DNA from: Angiostrongylus vasorum
Lineage: Eukaryota; Nematoda; Chromadorea; Rhabditida; Metastrongylidae
NCBI GenBank assembly: GCA_018806985.1
Contig: JADANN010000458.1
Span: forward strand, 3,348,001 to 3,412,000
Length of the DNA stretch: 64,000 bases
Direction of reading: 5' to 3'
The notes under the pieces were generated by a model, which worked only from the letters and a program-made list of their open reading frames with translations, ran no database searches and was not told where the DNA came from. The translations under genes were made by a program, and so were the position numbers. Positions 26,831-39,476 of this stretch are shown one piece after another. The first letter of the stretch is position 1. Every line of letters begins with the position of its first letter.

Positions 26831-29232
26831 CTATCGTTTCGTTTCCGTGGTTTGCGACTTTAGCGTGTCAGTACCAGGAATCGGAGGAGCATTTTCTCTG
26901 TCGGTTGCGTTCAAGTATCTCCTGTCCAACAATGGAGGTGTTGTGCGCATGGATGGTGTAGCTAGTGCTGTACTCGATTGCTCAAATACAAACTTTAGTG
27001 TGCATAGAACTTATGTCTTGTAGAGAATACAAAGTCTCAAGCATGTTTTGGATGTAGAAGAGAAGTGTAGTCTCACAAGCGTTCGTCCCAGCACGTTCCT
27101 AAAGTTGTTTGGTGTTGCTGGTACACATGCGAGCAGAGGACTATTTTGGCCATTCACTAAAGGAGATGGAAACGTAGGATAAATCGGTGATGTGCCCATT
27201 GAAGAGGAGACAGCCGAGCGATGCTGGTTACGATACATCTCAATCACACGAGCATTTCGCGCACGTTCAGCTTCCATCACTTGCAATGTGTCTTGCAGTT
27301 CTCGATTTTTCGTGGTCAGGTCATCGACCTTTTTTTTGTAATCCGCAATCGATGCTGTCATATCCTCAATAAGGGACTCCTTCATTTTCAAGTCCGCAGC
27401 CATTTCGCATTTGCTTTCGTCCAAGCTTCTTTGACTTTGACTACGGAATTCACCCTCAAAGCATATTATCTACTGGATGACACATCTGTGGACATTTCCT
27501 AGAATGTGAAATAACTCTTGTGAACCTTTAAATATTTGAAGATGACGTGGTTCGCCTTCCCTAAGTCTTTTTTTGCTTTGTCAAGAGCGGCAGTCAAACT
27601 TTCCTTATCACTCTGCAAACGATAAGATGAGCATTCCGAGTCGCGAAGCTGAAATATTCTCACATTGAGCCTGCTAACAATTCTTGTTATTTGGTCACGA
27701 ACACTAGAATTCGATGAACAGCACATATTGCGCAAATAGCACATATTTTACTTCGAAGACTACGATTCACCCATTCAGTTATTGACCTATGAAATACCAT
27801 ATGTTTATGGACTCGAAATCATGTAGAAGCAAGGGTTAACGAACAAACCTTCTCTACTAGATCTTCACACTCCTCTTCGCATTGACTCAACTCCTCTTCA
27901 AGTTCACGAGCCTTTTTTTCCGCCTCAGATAGATCACTTTTAAGATGTTCAATAGTATTCAAAGCTGAGTCACGTTCGTCACGTTCCAACTGAAGGTCCT
28001 GTTCAAACTCTTCTCTACGCAGTGTCTCCTCGGCAATTCGTCTCTCGGCATCTAGCACCTTATGTTCGAGTTCCGCCGTTTTTTGTTCAGATTTAACACG
28101 AAATTCTCGCAACTCGTCTATGATTTGTTTTAGCTCCTCACATTCCCGTTCGACATGCTTTTTCTGCTTACTTACCATCTCCATTTGCTTCTCGAAAAGG
28201 AGCACAAAATCAGTATTAGGTTAACTTAAATGAACTTTGGGAACTCAGCTCTGTATATTAGAGTACCTGTAGAGAGCGCATGTTGTTTATTACATGGCAT
28301 AGCAACTCCTTATCTCGAACTGCTTTTAAGTCTATTGGCATGCGAACAGTATACATATCAATTATATGGACCATTTCGAATCTAAAACAAGGAATCTCCA
28401 AGCATTATTAGCCGATGTCTATTCAAGTCGACGCATGAAAACGGAAAGCTTTTCAATTGAGATATGCAGGACACTATCGGTATGGTACCAAACCCACCAA
28501 AAAGCTCAACTCACGTGCATACAGACAAGTCCTGGCTTAATGTGCACGTCAGCTGCACAGGAGAAGAAGCTCCAGATCGGTCCCGGAGTAAACGAACAAT
28601 CCTCGCAGGAAAGTCATCAAAATCAACATTCAGATTCCACGTTTTGGCAAGATTCTGTGGAATAGAAGGATAAACAACAGCATGGCTGAGCAAATGCAAC
28701 CTTTGACCACAATAGGCAGCATACTACACCTCTTGTTACCACATTCTAAAGTTTGATTGGATAGATTTAGAAGGACCTGATATTTCGTCCGCGTAATTCC
28801 CTCTCCATAGAGAAATTCAAATTCGTCAGGTCGACTGATTTCCACACGATATTCCTGAATAGAATTACCATGCCATCAGTGGGATTAATGGGGCCATAAT
28901 AAAAGAATGATAAGTAGACAATACTGCTGGTAAAATATTTTCAGTAAAGGAGCAAGAACCCACCCTTTCCCCATTGTCAAGTCTTCTCTCAACAATCTTT
29001 AGAACAACTTCGATTACCGAGGATCTACAAAAGAACTTTTTGGAGAGTTGCAATACTAAAACCCAAACCTACTTTTGTTAGTATATGTTGGGATGGTAGA
29101 TACCAATATCAACGAATTCTAGGAATATTTCGGCACCTACATATACTCAGGTCCATTCCTATTCGGTTGTAATAAGGTGACTTGCACCAATCCATGAAAC
29201 AACTGACTTGGTCCCTCACTAGTTGTTGCCAT
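26831..29232 (-). CDS. sas-6: Centriole cartwheel protein SAS-6
   Basis: Ten exons join in phase: 29232-29141, 29024-28964, 28854-28777, 28654-28515, 28473-28443, 28395-28267, 28190-27849, 27648-27526, 27469-27077 and 26980-26831, about 512 residues against 492 in C. elegans. The N-terminal globular domain has LFHGLVQVTLL, VEISRPDEFEFLYGEGI, TRTKYQ and NLNVDFDDFPARIV, following C. elegans SAS-6 closely. A long charged coiled coil covers residues about 180-390, followed by a Ser/Pro/Asn-rich unstructured tail (SSSMGTSPIYPTFPSPL, VPATPNNFRNVLG). SAS-6 dimers pair through the head to form the ninefold centriole cartwheel or the nematode central tube. The tiny exon 5, its 47-nt intron and the exon 1 and 9 boundaries are the least certain parts. 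ATG 29232 has TTCAG two bases upstream. The gene converges with the LACTB-like gene 239 bp away. Confidence 0.9.
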
Positions 29233-29239
29233 AACTGAA

Positions 29240-29944
29240 CTCAGACCCTTATATCAACTATCAAAAACTAACGAAACACAAATGTTCAGTAATTAGAAGA
29301 CGAACTATAGAAATACCACCGAACAATAGAGGAAATATTTATTTTTGGCAAGATTTAAATCAATCTCCATCGCTAGGAATTCCGGCCCATGATGTCTACA
29401 GACGGCGCTGGTTCCTTTCGTGTGTTGGCGTTCAATTCGATAACCTAGAATTGTAGTTTTTTTTAAACGGAACACACTTAGCACTCAACGAGAATTTTAG
29501 CTCTAGTTCCACAAGTCATTATAACGACAACTCTGACTAGGTCATTCTCGTTAAGCTATTAAAAATGTCGATAAAATTACCATCCTACAACAAATACTGT
29601 TACCAAAACGTCGATTAGCAACCCCAATCTGTCAGGTGCCTTTCATCTCTAGCCATCCTTGTGTGATGTCGATGTGAGAAAGCATTAACGAAACATCGAA
29701 ACTCACTAAAGGATAACCACTTATTCGCACTTCCACCAACTTGAAACGGGCCGATTTTGCTAGCTCGGAAGCGATTATGAAAGCTTTGATAGATAGCGCA
29801 CTAGCATAGAATACACACATCCTTCACTAGCTATACAGCGATTTCTTAACCAGAATTTTATAATTCTATAACATTACCATTGGTGTAAAGATCGGAGCTG
29901 AACAAACCAATGGCGATAGCAGAAAACTTTGTTCCAAAACTACC
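29240..29944. other. Upstream of sas-6, no gene recognised
   Basis: AT-rich intergenic DNA. The ORF at 29632-29820 (minus) has no family resemblance. Confidence 0.35.
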
Positions 29945-30190
29945 ATGGAATTAGATGCGATGCAAGTCGATGACCAGCTGCTTCACCACCTCGCTAATGT
30001 CACTAAAGAATTACGCGTTAGCCAGAAGAAACACATACTATCTGAGTTCGCAAATGTAAAAACTAGCTCTCTGCCGAATATGAAGAGAAAGATGTCCATG
30101 AAGAACGAATTCGCTCCTGATGTGGAACTTGCGCTGAACATAACAAATTCCACAACTACGTATATCTCTGTCGAAAAGACAACATTATAG
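29945..30190 (+). other. Unassigned exon-like ORF (81 codons)
   Basis: It opens with MELDAMQVDDQLLHHLANV and continues as a helical, Lys-rich segment with SSLPNMKRKMSMKNEF. Two possible downstream exons on the same strand (about 30830-30890, YVNDRRSEMLRGWTRRKS; and 31015-31076, ending SFTPALDG before GTAAGA) would join in phase. The LP..KR.M spacing is faintly like the borealin/CSC-1 helical region, but this is too weak to name it. Confidence 0.25.
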
Positions 30191-30284
30191 ATGAGATGAA
30201 ACGATTAGTGAAGGGTGTTTACACGAGCAGCCTATAGTGAAGTGAAAGAAGAACATGTTTTCCATCCTAGGTCCATCTTTTTGA

Positions 30285-30665
30285 CTACTTTTATTAATTT
30301 AACTTATTTGATCCAGCTTAACGTCTACTGTGCGGATCCTAGCACTTCTCACATCCAATTCGTTCCCTCGCATCCATCGTCCACAAAGGTCTGCCAAGTT
30401 TTTACATGTGGCTTCGGTTGCTGCTTGAGGATTTTCATTTCATCCTGAATGTCGTATAATGCTAGACGAGCAATTCTCCCTGGAGTCCTGAGATAGCCAG
30501 GCTAGAGCGTTCCCAAATGGATTGCAGCGAGTGAATTTTTCCTAGGGAAGGCCGGTTCTAATTTCCCGACTCTGGAGGGATGTGAGGCTTGGTTGGCTCG
30601 GAGCGGAATCGAACTAGCACCATGCTCATGATGACGGACATCACTACCACTCCACTATCCATCCA
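30285..30665 (-). repeat. SINE family C copy (tRNA-derived)
   Basis: CTACTGTGCGGATCCTAGCA, GGTTGCTGCTTGAGGATTTT and TCTCCCTGGAGTCCTGAGA match the other copies. The minus-strand head has A-box-like TGGTAGTGATGTCC and B-box-like AGTTCGATTCC. Confidence 0.7.
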
Positions 30666-31524
30666 CTACCTTTTTGACCATGCGATTCCTAATGCTCTAA
30701 TGTGTACGTCGGAAATTTGAAATAGACATAACCAGTGCGAAACAGCGGTCACTGTTATCGAACGAGCTATTTAGGCGGAAATGCTAAGAACATACTATAT
30801 TTTGTAAAGAAAGAGGGAATACAAAATTCTGACTTACGTCAATGACCGAAGATCAGAGATGCTTCGAGGTTGGACAAGACGAAAATCAGGTGAGCCGTAG
30901 ACGCAATGGAGATGATGTCATACGCACAAAAGTAAGGTCATCCACCCTGCTCACATTTTTTACGAAGATTTCGAAAAAATGCCGTAATTTTTGTGTCTCT
31001 TCAACGAACAGAATCCACTGGGCAACTGATAAGCGAGAGAAGAATGACAACTTCATTTACACCCGCGCTCGACGGTAAGACAGTCGGCACAATTATTTAG
31101 GAATTCTACTTTCATGGCACTAAATTTAAGAACACTAATGTACCTTTAGGCGAATTTGTTTGAATTGATGCTTCATATCCGAATACAGAAACGGCCAGTG
31201 ATCACTTCTGTGGTCGTCAGCACTGTAGTCGGTAGCACGATAAGCTAAAAATGACTAGAAAATAGTTATTATGTATAAACAGTATGTTCCTCTAGCATAT
31301 TCACCACTGCTATTTTCGATAAATGGTGAAATTTTCAGAATTAGAGCAACTGAGGATTTGAGAACTTGATAGACTTGTACAGCAGGTTTTGCTCCACCGT
31401 CTGCACAAATATAGGCTTCCAATCTTAACTCTTTATTTGCTGTCTACTACAATTTTCCATCGCACGGTATTATGATGGAGACAGAAAAACTAGCTGAGAG
31501 ACAAGCGCAATGAAGGACGCGTAT

Positions 31525-31640
31525 GGTGTGGTGGTGAACGCGTTACTCCCCGGAAAGAACAACATCGCGTTCGTTCCCCGCCGCAGACACCTGTGGTCCG
31601 GAGTTTAGCAAATATCTCGGCATCATTACGGTTGTAAGAT
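31525..31640 (-). repeat. Family E repeat copy
   Basis: GGTGGTGAACGCGTTACTCC, TCGTTCCCCGCCGCAGACAC and TTTAGCAAATATCTCGGCAT match 56815-56920 in reverse. An ORF running through it owes its length to the repeat. Confidence 0.65.
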
Positions 31641-33279
31641 GAATTGCCGGAAACCAGTTCCTTTACTGAATCTTTCAAAAATGGTGCAACAAAGTACATA
31701 CGCTCAGGAAAAGCATCGACAAGCTCTTCATGCCGCCTACATGTGGAATTGCATCCCACCAATACATGTCGTAAAAGAACAGGATCAAGTGCATTGAAAT
31801 GTGGTTATCATAAAGAAGCGTGCATACCAGTAGGATCTCTGTATGTCCTCTCACGCATGAAGACTCATCTTAATGGCATATGCAGAATAAAATACACAGC
31901 TCTTTACTGATTTACCCCATCGTCTCAGATCTAGGTCCCAAGTCCTGGTGTACAAAAATTTTGGTGTGCAAGAAGAACAGCTTTTGTGGATGACACTTTT
32001 CGTGAACAATCATAAAGAAAGAGTCGGCAAGAAAATGCAATGCAATCAAACCAATGGCACCGAAATCCAGAGAGGATTTCAAATTCTTGTAAGATCATAG
32101 CGCAAGTGCGGTAGTCCCAATCCTCAGCGATACATTAGAAAATACCATCGTTTCATGCCGGATGGAATTTCGCTCGTTCAACGCTTCGCTATTCAAAGTA
32201 CGAGCTTTGACCAAAAAGTGATCCACGGGCTCTGTGACAGCTAGTTTTAGGACAGTGAAAAACAGTTTTACTGAGCTGGAGTTGCCACAGTAGCCTTATT
32301 TCGGTTAACAGTATATCGCCAAAAGAAATTTTTCACTTTGTCTTCAATCTGTTCATATGAGTATTTCGGATACCAACTAGAGCAAAGGGCCAGAAACATC
32401 CCATAAGGTCCCAAACCACGTGGTCGGCGGAGTGTACCGATAACGGACAACAGCATAAGTGAGCCCTATCCTTCCTCGTCAGTTTGCGAAACATCGTTCA
32501 CAAGAGGTTTAACTTCTGCAGTTGGCAAGGAATCGATGACATCTCTCAAAGAGGTCATTCCATGGTCGTCATGAAGCTTTTCTAAAAATTTTCGTAAATC
32601 TTCCTTGCTGAGTGATCCGATAGGATTAATATCAGCAGAAAAGCAGTCGTACTTGATCAAATAACAGTTCGTCAACATTGGAGGTGCCTAATACAAGAAG
32701 ACCACCAGTGCGACCTTCAGTGATAAGACTGAGTTGAGCGAATAAATAGGTCTTGACCACCTCTCTGACCTAACCACCTCTAACTCTTGATTGTAAATTC
32801 TGTAGAGCTAGATCTTCTCCACTGTCAGTGTTCCAGAGTTATTTCGAAATTTACAGGATTAATCATCAATGGGAAAAGAAACAAAGGTCTATTATATTAA
32901 AACTTGGTAGGAAACCTTTGCAGACAATGAATACTGACAGGATAACAGACACTATTGTGTCGATGAATACACTAAAATGAAATCCACCAGAAGATAATCT
33001 GAGATAGAATTATGAAAATTACAACACCAAAGGATAAGGGATAAATTGCTCGACACTGACCAATACCTTAGGGACAGTCCACATCTCCGTGTTCACTGAA
33101 CATAAGAGAAGTGATTAAATGCGTATTTGACAGACATAACTTCTGGGAGCATTGTGATGAATCAAGTCGGTATTTTACCATTCTAGACAATTCTGGTGCC
33201 AATTTATAAACCTCGAAAGGAGAATGACCCTCCTCTAGCCACCATTTTGCAAAAATTTTAATCTAAAGTGTAAAGTTAA

Positions 33280-33545
33280 GGGTGCGTGTGGCGCAGTGGT
33301 CGGAGTCGCCTTGCAATACACACGGGATCGATCCCTGCGCCCATGGCTTACCAAGCCTTCCATCCCTCCGGGGTCAGCAAATTGGTACCCGACTTATCTG
33401 AAAGGATATCAGCACTGGCTTGATACATAGGTAGGCCACCGCGAGTCATTGTAAAGGCCAAATATGCATTTGATCACCTCCAAACGGTGCTTAATGAAGT
33501 CGAATGCATGGCGTACCCTCAGGGATTGTTCAACGACACAGCTTT
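33280..33545 (+). repeat. SINE family A copy, well preserved
   Basis: Head GGGTGCGTGTGGCGCAGTGG with B-box-like GGGATCGATCCC, complete body and 3' end. It lies in an intron of the qns-1 pseudogene. Confidence 0.82.
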
Positions 33546-34654
33546 ACCCTTTTTCAAGTGTGAAATAGAATAATGGTGTTAAGCCAACAAAGTGAAGCAG
33601 TTGAATGCAAGCAGACCTGAAGTGATTACTGTTAATGTCTTTCGCCAAATTGTCTGCGCAAAGTCGTGTTCTAGTCGACGAATGCTCGCTAGCCATGTAA
33701 TAGGTAAGCAATATCTTAAGATATTCTTCTTATTTGCCTTTTCTTATCAACGTTCTGCTTGCTTAATAATGGAAGAAGGTAATATCTAAAGAATTCATGG
33801 AAACACAACCCTCTATAGAATATAAGATGGACGGCAATTACCTTTTTGCATAAAACAGCAGGATCCTCACCAACACGCTCGCCGTTAATGTAGTAAGCAG
33901 GATCATCTCCACCTAAATCTCTTTTCACTATGATTTTCAGTGCAGAGATTAGAAAAAGCTATGTTCGTCCTTAATGTCCCTAGGGGCAAGTTATTCTCAA
34001 TCTACTGTCAACCACGCAGACCTTTCAATAACCAGATTACTTCCGGACCTGACAAACTCATTGGTAAATCTCAAAATTCTTATATTTTTATTAAACATGT
34101 GAAGGTCCCAGTGATTTAATTCTAGTTAGTAAAGCTCACAACAAATCAAGACATGTTTGGAACATAAACGGATGACCATATATGGGTCACAATGTTATCA
34201 ATCGTTAACTTGGTTGATGAAAGTGCTAGTAATTCTATGAAAAGTACTTAGAAAGGAGAACCAATAGAGTACTGAAGCTGCGCAAGAAAGGAGAAATTCA
34301 CTGGACTCCAAAGACCCATAGAGAGCAACATACAAAGAAGTTTGATCCACTTCTGTTTTATTGAATTACTACCCAATTCTACTCAATAAAAACTTCACTT
34401 TCGCAGCATAACAAGGTAGTAGGAATAATTATAAGTGCAAAATTGTACCTACTCGAGAAGATAAGCTGGAGTGATGGGAAAACATCACCAAGAAAAGTCC
34501 TGGTTGGAAAAAAAGAACAGGAATAGTAGTTGTGCTTTTGCAATTATACATATAACCTAGGGTTCAAAAAGAAACATGCTTTTAAATGATGTAGTTCCGG
34601 ACATCTTTTCTACAACCGTTCAATCATTAATATAAAATAAAAAACGATAAAGCT

Positions 34655-34918
34655 ATCGTCGTTAATCAATCCTTGAGGGATGCGCCACGCATTCGACCTC
34701 ACCAAGCACCGCTTGGAGGTGATCGAATGCATATCTGGCCTTTACAATGCCTCGAGGTCGCCCACCGATGTATGGCGCCAGTACTGCCATCCTCCCAGAC
34801 AAGTCCGGTACTAATTTCCCGACCCCTGAGGGATGGAAGGTTTGGTGAGTCCGGACGCGGTGATCGATCCCATGTGTACTGCAGGGCGCTTCCGTCCACT
34901 GCGCTACATGCGGTCTAA
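34655..34918 (-). repeat. SINE family A copy
   Basis: Complete copy from the 3' end (CGTCGTTAATCAATCCTTGAG) to the head (complement of CCACTGCGCTACATGCGG), in an intron of the qns-1 pseudogene. Confidence 0.8.
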
Positions 34919-35367
34919 TTAATCTAATAATATTACTGATATACATCCTAATAATAAGTATACCATCAGTTTCCTTGCGACGTTTCACGGCAGCACACAC
35001 CTTATTACACATAAGACGGACCATCACTGCCACGGAAGAGCTGTCCTGACCATCCGAAAGTGGCACGAAATATCCACTCATTTTACTTCTCCTAAGATAA
35101 TGCCAGAGCCAGGCCGGTGGTCCATGGCGTACCTCCTCGATGGGACTTAATTGCCGTTTCTCAATATCCGTCATCTCCTTAGTTAAGCACAGGTGCTTAT
35201 CCACCGTGAGCTTGCCATCAAGAGGAATTGTGGTATATTCAGGAAGGAGAGCTGACTAGATATGTGACAAGTGGCTCAACACCTACAAGCACATTTGCAA
35301 CGTTCATACTTATACGTTGATTCACACATACGCACACAGAAAGACCAATACAAAGAGATACACACGC

Positions 35368-35471
<104 letters not shown>

Positions 35472-35477
35472 ACAAAG

Positions 35478-35745
35478 TTCTCGGCGCTGATCAATCCCTA
35501 AGAGATGCACCATGTATTCGACTTCATTAAGCATCGTTGCAGGTGATTGAAGGCATATTGGGCTTTTACAATGACACAGGGTGTCCTACCGATGCATCGA
35601 GCCAGTGCTGCTATCCTCCTAGAAAAGTGTCGTGCAAATTTGCCGAACCCGTAGTGATGGAGGGCTCGGTGAGCTTGTGCACGGGGATCGCTCTCATGTG
35701 TTTTGCAGGGCGTCTCCGAGAACTGCGCTATACGCACCATGTCCA
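35478..35745 (-). repeat. SINE family A copy, diverged
   Basis: 3' end at GGCGCTGATCAATCCCTAAG, directly against the TA tract; head at the complement of AACTGCGCTATACGCACC. Confidence 0.75.
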
Positions 35746-36356
35746 CACACACAAGTACACCGCATATACACACTCATACATGTATGCATACGTATATATA
35801 CATATATGTATCTATATATCTATACATAACGGTACAACACAAAACACACACCGAAAGATACATGATAACAACTACTGCGTTTTCGGTGACGGTACGTGAT
35901 TGTTTCATTCAGGTCGAGAACTACTGTTGCTGCACACTTAAACTTATCTTCTTAATAACGATCACCCTATCTAACGATCATATGAATACATAACAAATCT
36001 AAAACCAGGTCGGCATACGGTGTCTTCTATGCCAAACTGGGGTATCTGAGCATAGAGTTTGCCGTTTTGCGCAATCGTTGACATTCCATCGTAGTAAACT
36101 CAGTCACCTTCACAACCGCGGTGATTGCTGTAGAGGTATATACCACTAGCCTACGACAAAAACTCAACTACGAAGTAGAAATATGACTAGTTATGAAATC
36201 TGCAACTTCTAGCTTCCCCCAATAATCAGTTGATCGATTCGATGGCTTGACTTCTCCAAAACGTGATAACTTCCACTCCCATGGCAAATGATATCCATTC
36301 CACGTGCTCCTAGTTCAATATGTCGTCTGTGATACAACTGGTACTTTTTTTGATTT

Positions 36357-36674
36357 ACAGGAGACAAAAAACTAACAATAACTGGAGGTACATACGTATA
36401 TGCTGACCACAACTCTTCGCAAATCTCGAAACCGACTATGACGTTATCTGATGACTTCAGAACCCCATCTACGAATAGAACGGTTTCCTTTAAGTAGAGA
36501 GCTAACCACCATAATAGAGATCACAGCGGAACTTGATAAATGAGGTGTTTTTAAGCAGAACCCTGAGCGAAGCCGTAGGCGCCGTCGAGGTCAAGTGAAA
36601 TCGTGGAGAGTGCCTTCGACCACCGAACAAACCACAGGAGACAAAAAAACTAACAATAACTGGAGGTACATACG
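36357..36674 (-). repeat. Duplicated ~40-bp intron segment within the qns-1 pseudogene
   Basis: 36357-36396 and 36634-36674 are nearly identical (one base difference in an A run, six against seven). Read on the minus strand each starts CGTATGTACCTCCAGTTATT and continues through GTTAGTTTTTT to GTCTCCTGT. The lower copy is the 5' part of a normal 69-nt intron after GFEICEELWSA. The upper copy sits where the conserved YRE..RW codons should follow DLCDGDA. Confidence 0.8.
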
Positions 36675-37034
36675 CATCGCCATCACAAAGATCCATTTTT
36701 GGGCGTACGAGAAGAATTTTCCTGGAATATTCGGAATTGACCACTGCATACTAAACTACACAGCTTAGCAGGAGATTGAACAACGAGATATTTACAATCA
36801 CACAACATTTAACGGAGGATTTAGCCACCAAAGATGAACGAAGCAGATTTTTCCAGAACTACCGTTCTTAACGAATCTCCCTTATATTCGATAAGGTCAG
36901 TTGGAAGGATGGGATGTCGTCAGGTGGCAGACTAAAAGCAGCTATGAACTTGCCCTAACATAAACGTACAGTGAGGATATGGGCTTCAAGTCTCCAATGC
37001 ACTGCAATGACTCCATTCCTTGTATATATAATGT

Positions 37035-37385
37035 TCACAACGGTTTACCGCCTCAACGTAGCTGGGAGGTGTTCCTGGGTGTGCGATGTACAGCGGGGGG
37101 ATTCGTCTCCCCGGAAGGTCTTCCAAGCTGAGAAGGAGTCCGGTGTTTCCATCAGGAAGCCTAGCTAAGAGTAAACCAATACCAGGATCCACCACCGTCC
37201 TGGTATCAAAGTCCCATGGTGGCAAATCTCCCTCTGATCCACAAGAGCTGCGACTGCTTGTCGTGGTGAAGACCTGGGGCAGACTTTAGCCAGGCTGACC
37301 TCGGGATTCCAGGGAACCACAATGGCTGAACCAGCAAAACTCCAAAAAATAGAGAATATGCTGGAGCCCGCACGTATCCAGGTGA
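37035..37385 (+). repeat. Family B interspersed repeat
   Basis: Full-length copy in an intron of the qns-1 pseudogene, from CAACGGTTTACCGCC to ACGTATCCAGGTGAG. Confidence 0.78.
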
Positions 37386-39440
37386 GTATATATATAATCA
37401 CATCCACAGACAAATAAGGTGTGCTTGGGTGTACTCGGATTCTATTTTGAACATCGATCCTGCCACCTTCAGCGTGAGCGTGGAAATCGCTAACCAGGTT
37501 TTGTGCGCAACGAAAAAACACAGCCTTTCTTGAAAAGCTTGAATCATTGTGTGGTCATTGAAAACATGTATTTTAAACGCTGTCCGTGCTCAAATATGGT
37601 AAAAAAGAAGTTTTTAGGGAGGTAGTAAAACCGACTTTTGAGTGCGTTTACATCATGGGTTCGAACTCGGTCGCGGCTGAAACCAAAGAAGCGTTCGAAT
37701 AGCCAGCCCATCCATACGTTCGTTCGTCAGAACATTCAACGGCTGTTATTCAAAATTCAGTAGCTAAGATAAAGGCGCACTGACTTCGACTTGGTCTCTA
37801 GGAGAAAGAATAATTTGGACGGGCTCCTACTGGAAATGTTGACATTTTGAAGAATTGTCGGAAGCCACATGGGGAAATTCTGGACGAGAAGTGATATTTT
37901 TCATGCGCATTCGTTTCCGTTCATCTTAAATTAAACGGTGAGGTAATGAAGCCCCGAAGAGGGAGCAAACGAAAAATCGTAAACATTTCTAAGCCCTCTT
38001 GAGATCGCACCTTTTAACCTTGGAATCATTCCACTACGAAAGTTGCAAATCGCATTTTGTTATAAAAAACTGGATAACTTCTGCTAATCGGAATCAATCC
38101 GCACATTGGCTACTTTCTAGTAATCGAGTACAATGCTTACTTATTAACTCCTTATTAGTACCCTCGAGAAAATACCATGACAAACCGTGCAAAAGGAATT
38201 GTAACTGTTAGATCATGCGCCGCCGTGAGTGGTAGTTCGTCGTCAATAACAATATGCGTGATATTATGATTCAGTTGCAGTCTCTTAAGACTTCCTATTG
38301 CATTTCTTGAATGTTCAACTTCCTCCCATTCGACAGCGACAACGTTACCACGAGAAGCTCCCAACTCGATCCAGCTCGTTCTTGGGAAACGTGAAATTAC
38401 ACAGCCGCTGCGAAAATCAGCCAAGCGGCAGAAGAAGAGATAAGAAATTGATAAAAAGAATTGTAACTATCACGTACCCATTCAAAACGGCCACAAGGCA
38501 ATTGTACAACAGCATTCGTTGACGAACGGGCATCCCAGTTACTATCAACAGCTCCGGCCACTGGAACAAATCATCCAGAGTATACACCTGTTGTACTGCA
38601 CCTCACTAAACTCACTGCCAGAATAACGCACCTTCCTAGAATTTCTCAGAATCTCCTTCAATATTTCCCACGAATGAATCTCCGTGTCTAATTCGAAGAA
38701 ATGATCAGCACATCCGTAACCAGGAATTTCAAGCTCAGGACGCAACCGCAACCTGGCGCCAATTCGTTTCGCATCCTCGCAAGCTGTTTGAAAACGGCCA
38801 GATAAGATTTCCATTTTCCGAATCACCGTTCAACAGGAATGTTTTGTAATACAACTAAGAGCTTAACATAGAAAAGAGAAACATCGAACCGTTCACCAAC
38901 TAGTCAAAATTCGTTGTAGATTCTCTTCGAAGTCCAGAGCGCAATTATTGACGGCACAGACGGAGAGATGAACACGACGACTCCAGGATGAAGCCATGAG
39001 GGTACGATCTCCAGCTGGTGCAATCCGACTCTGAAAGTTCGCTATCTTCTGCGAAAAGGACTGGCACTCACACATAGAACCGATCACTCCACTTATCAAC
39101 GTTCGTCCTTGTGTTGGTGTGTGCAGTTAAGGACACGGCAGCGATTTTTCGTCATCGAGCTATATGCCCCAACCTCTTCAAAACGTAAACTTAATGCCTT
39201 CGCACCCAAACCCTATGTCATTCCTGTATGCGTAACACCCAAACCACCACGTAAGGGGAAGAGAAATCGCCTGGGAAGTCCTGCCAACAGCCGAGAGATC
39301 ATTGTCGTTGTACACAGGATCGACTTTCTGTTAACCTCGGCATTGGATTATGAATTCGTCGTTTTCTCTCTCAGCAATCGCGAGGTTGTCAAACAGCATA
39401 CGTTTACTTTCATACAATAACACACATACAACACAATCGT

Positions 39441-39476
39441 AGCCGACGTTTCGGCAGAATCGCCTTCTTCAGAGCC
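39441..39476 (-). ncRNA. Hammerhead-ribozyme-like motif (left PLE end)
   Basis: On the minus strand CTGAAGA (39472-39466), a helix-II-like AGGCGATTCTGCC and GAAACGTC (39452-39445) appear in order. GGCT on each side can pair as helix I (GGCT with GGCT using G-U pairs). GAAACGTC carries the palindromic ACGT expected of a minimal helix III. One extra A precedes helix II. Hammerhead ribozymes are known in terminal repeats of Penelope-like elements; activity is not shown. Confidence 0.5.

Noticed and set aside
31490..31762. 90-codon minus ORF (HEELVDAFPERMYFVAPFLK)
   Set aside because: Its second half is family E repeat; the first half alone has no recognisable domain.
33280..33350. tRNA-like heads of SINE copies as true tRNA genes
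   Set aside because: A and B boxes are present, but acceptor stems do not close and each head continues directly into the SINE body.
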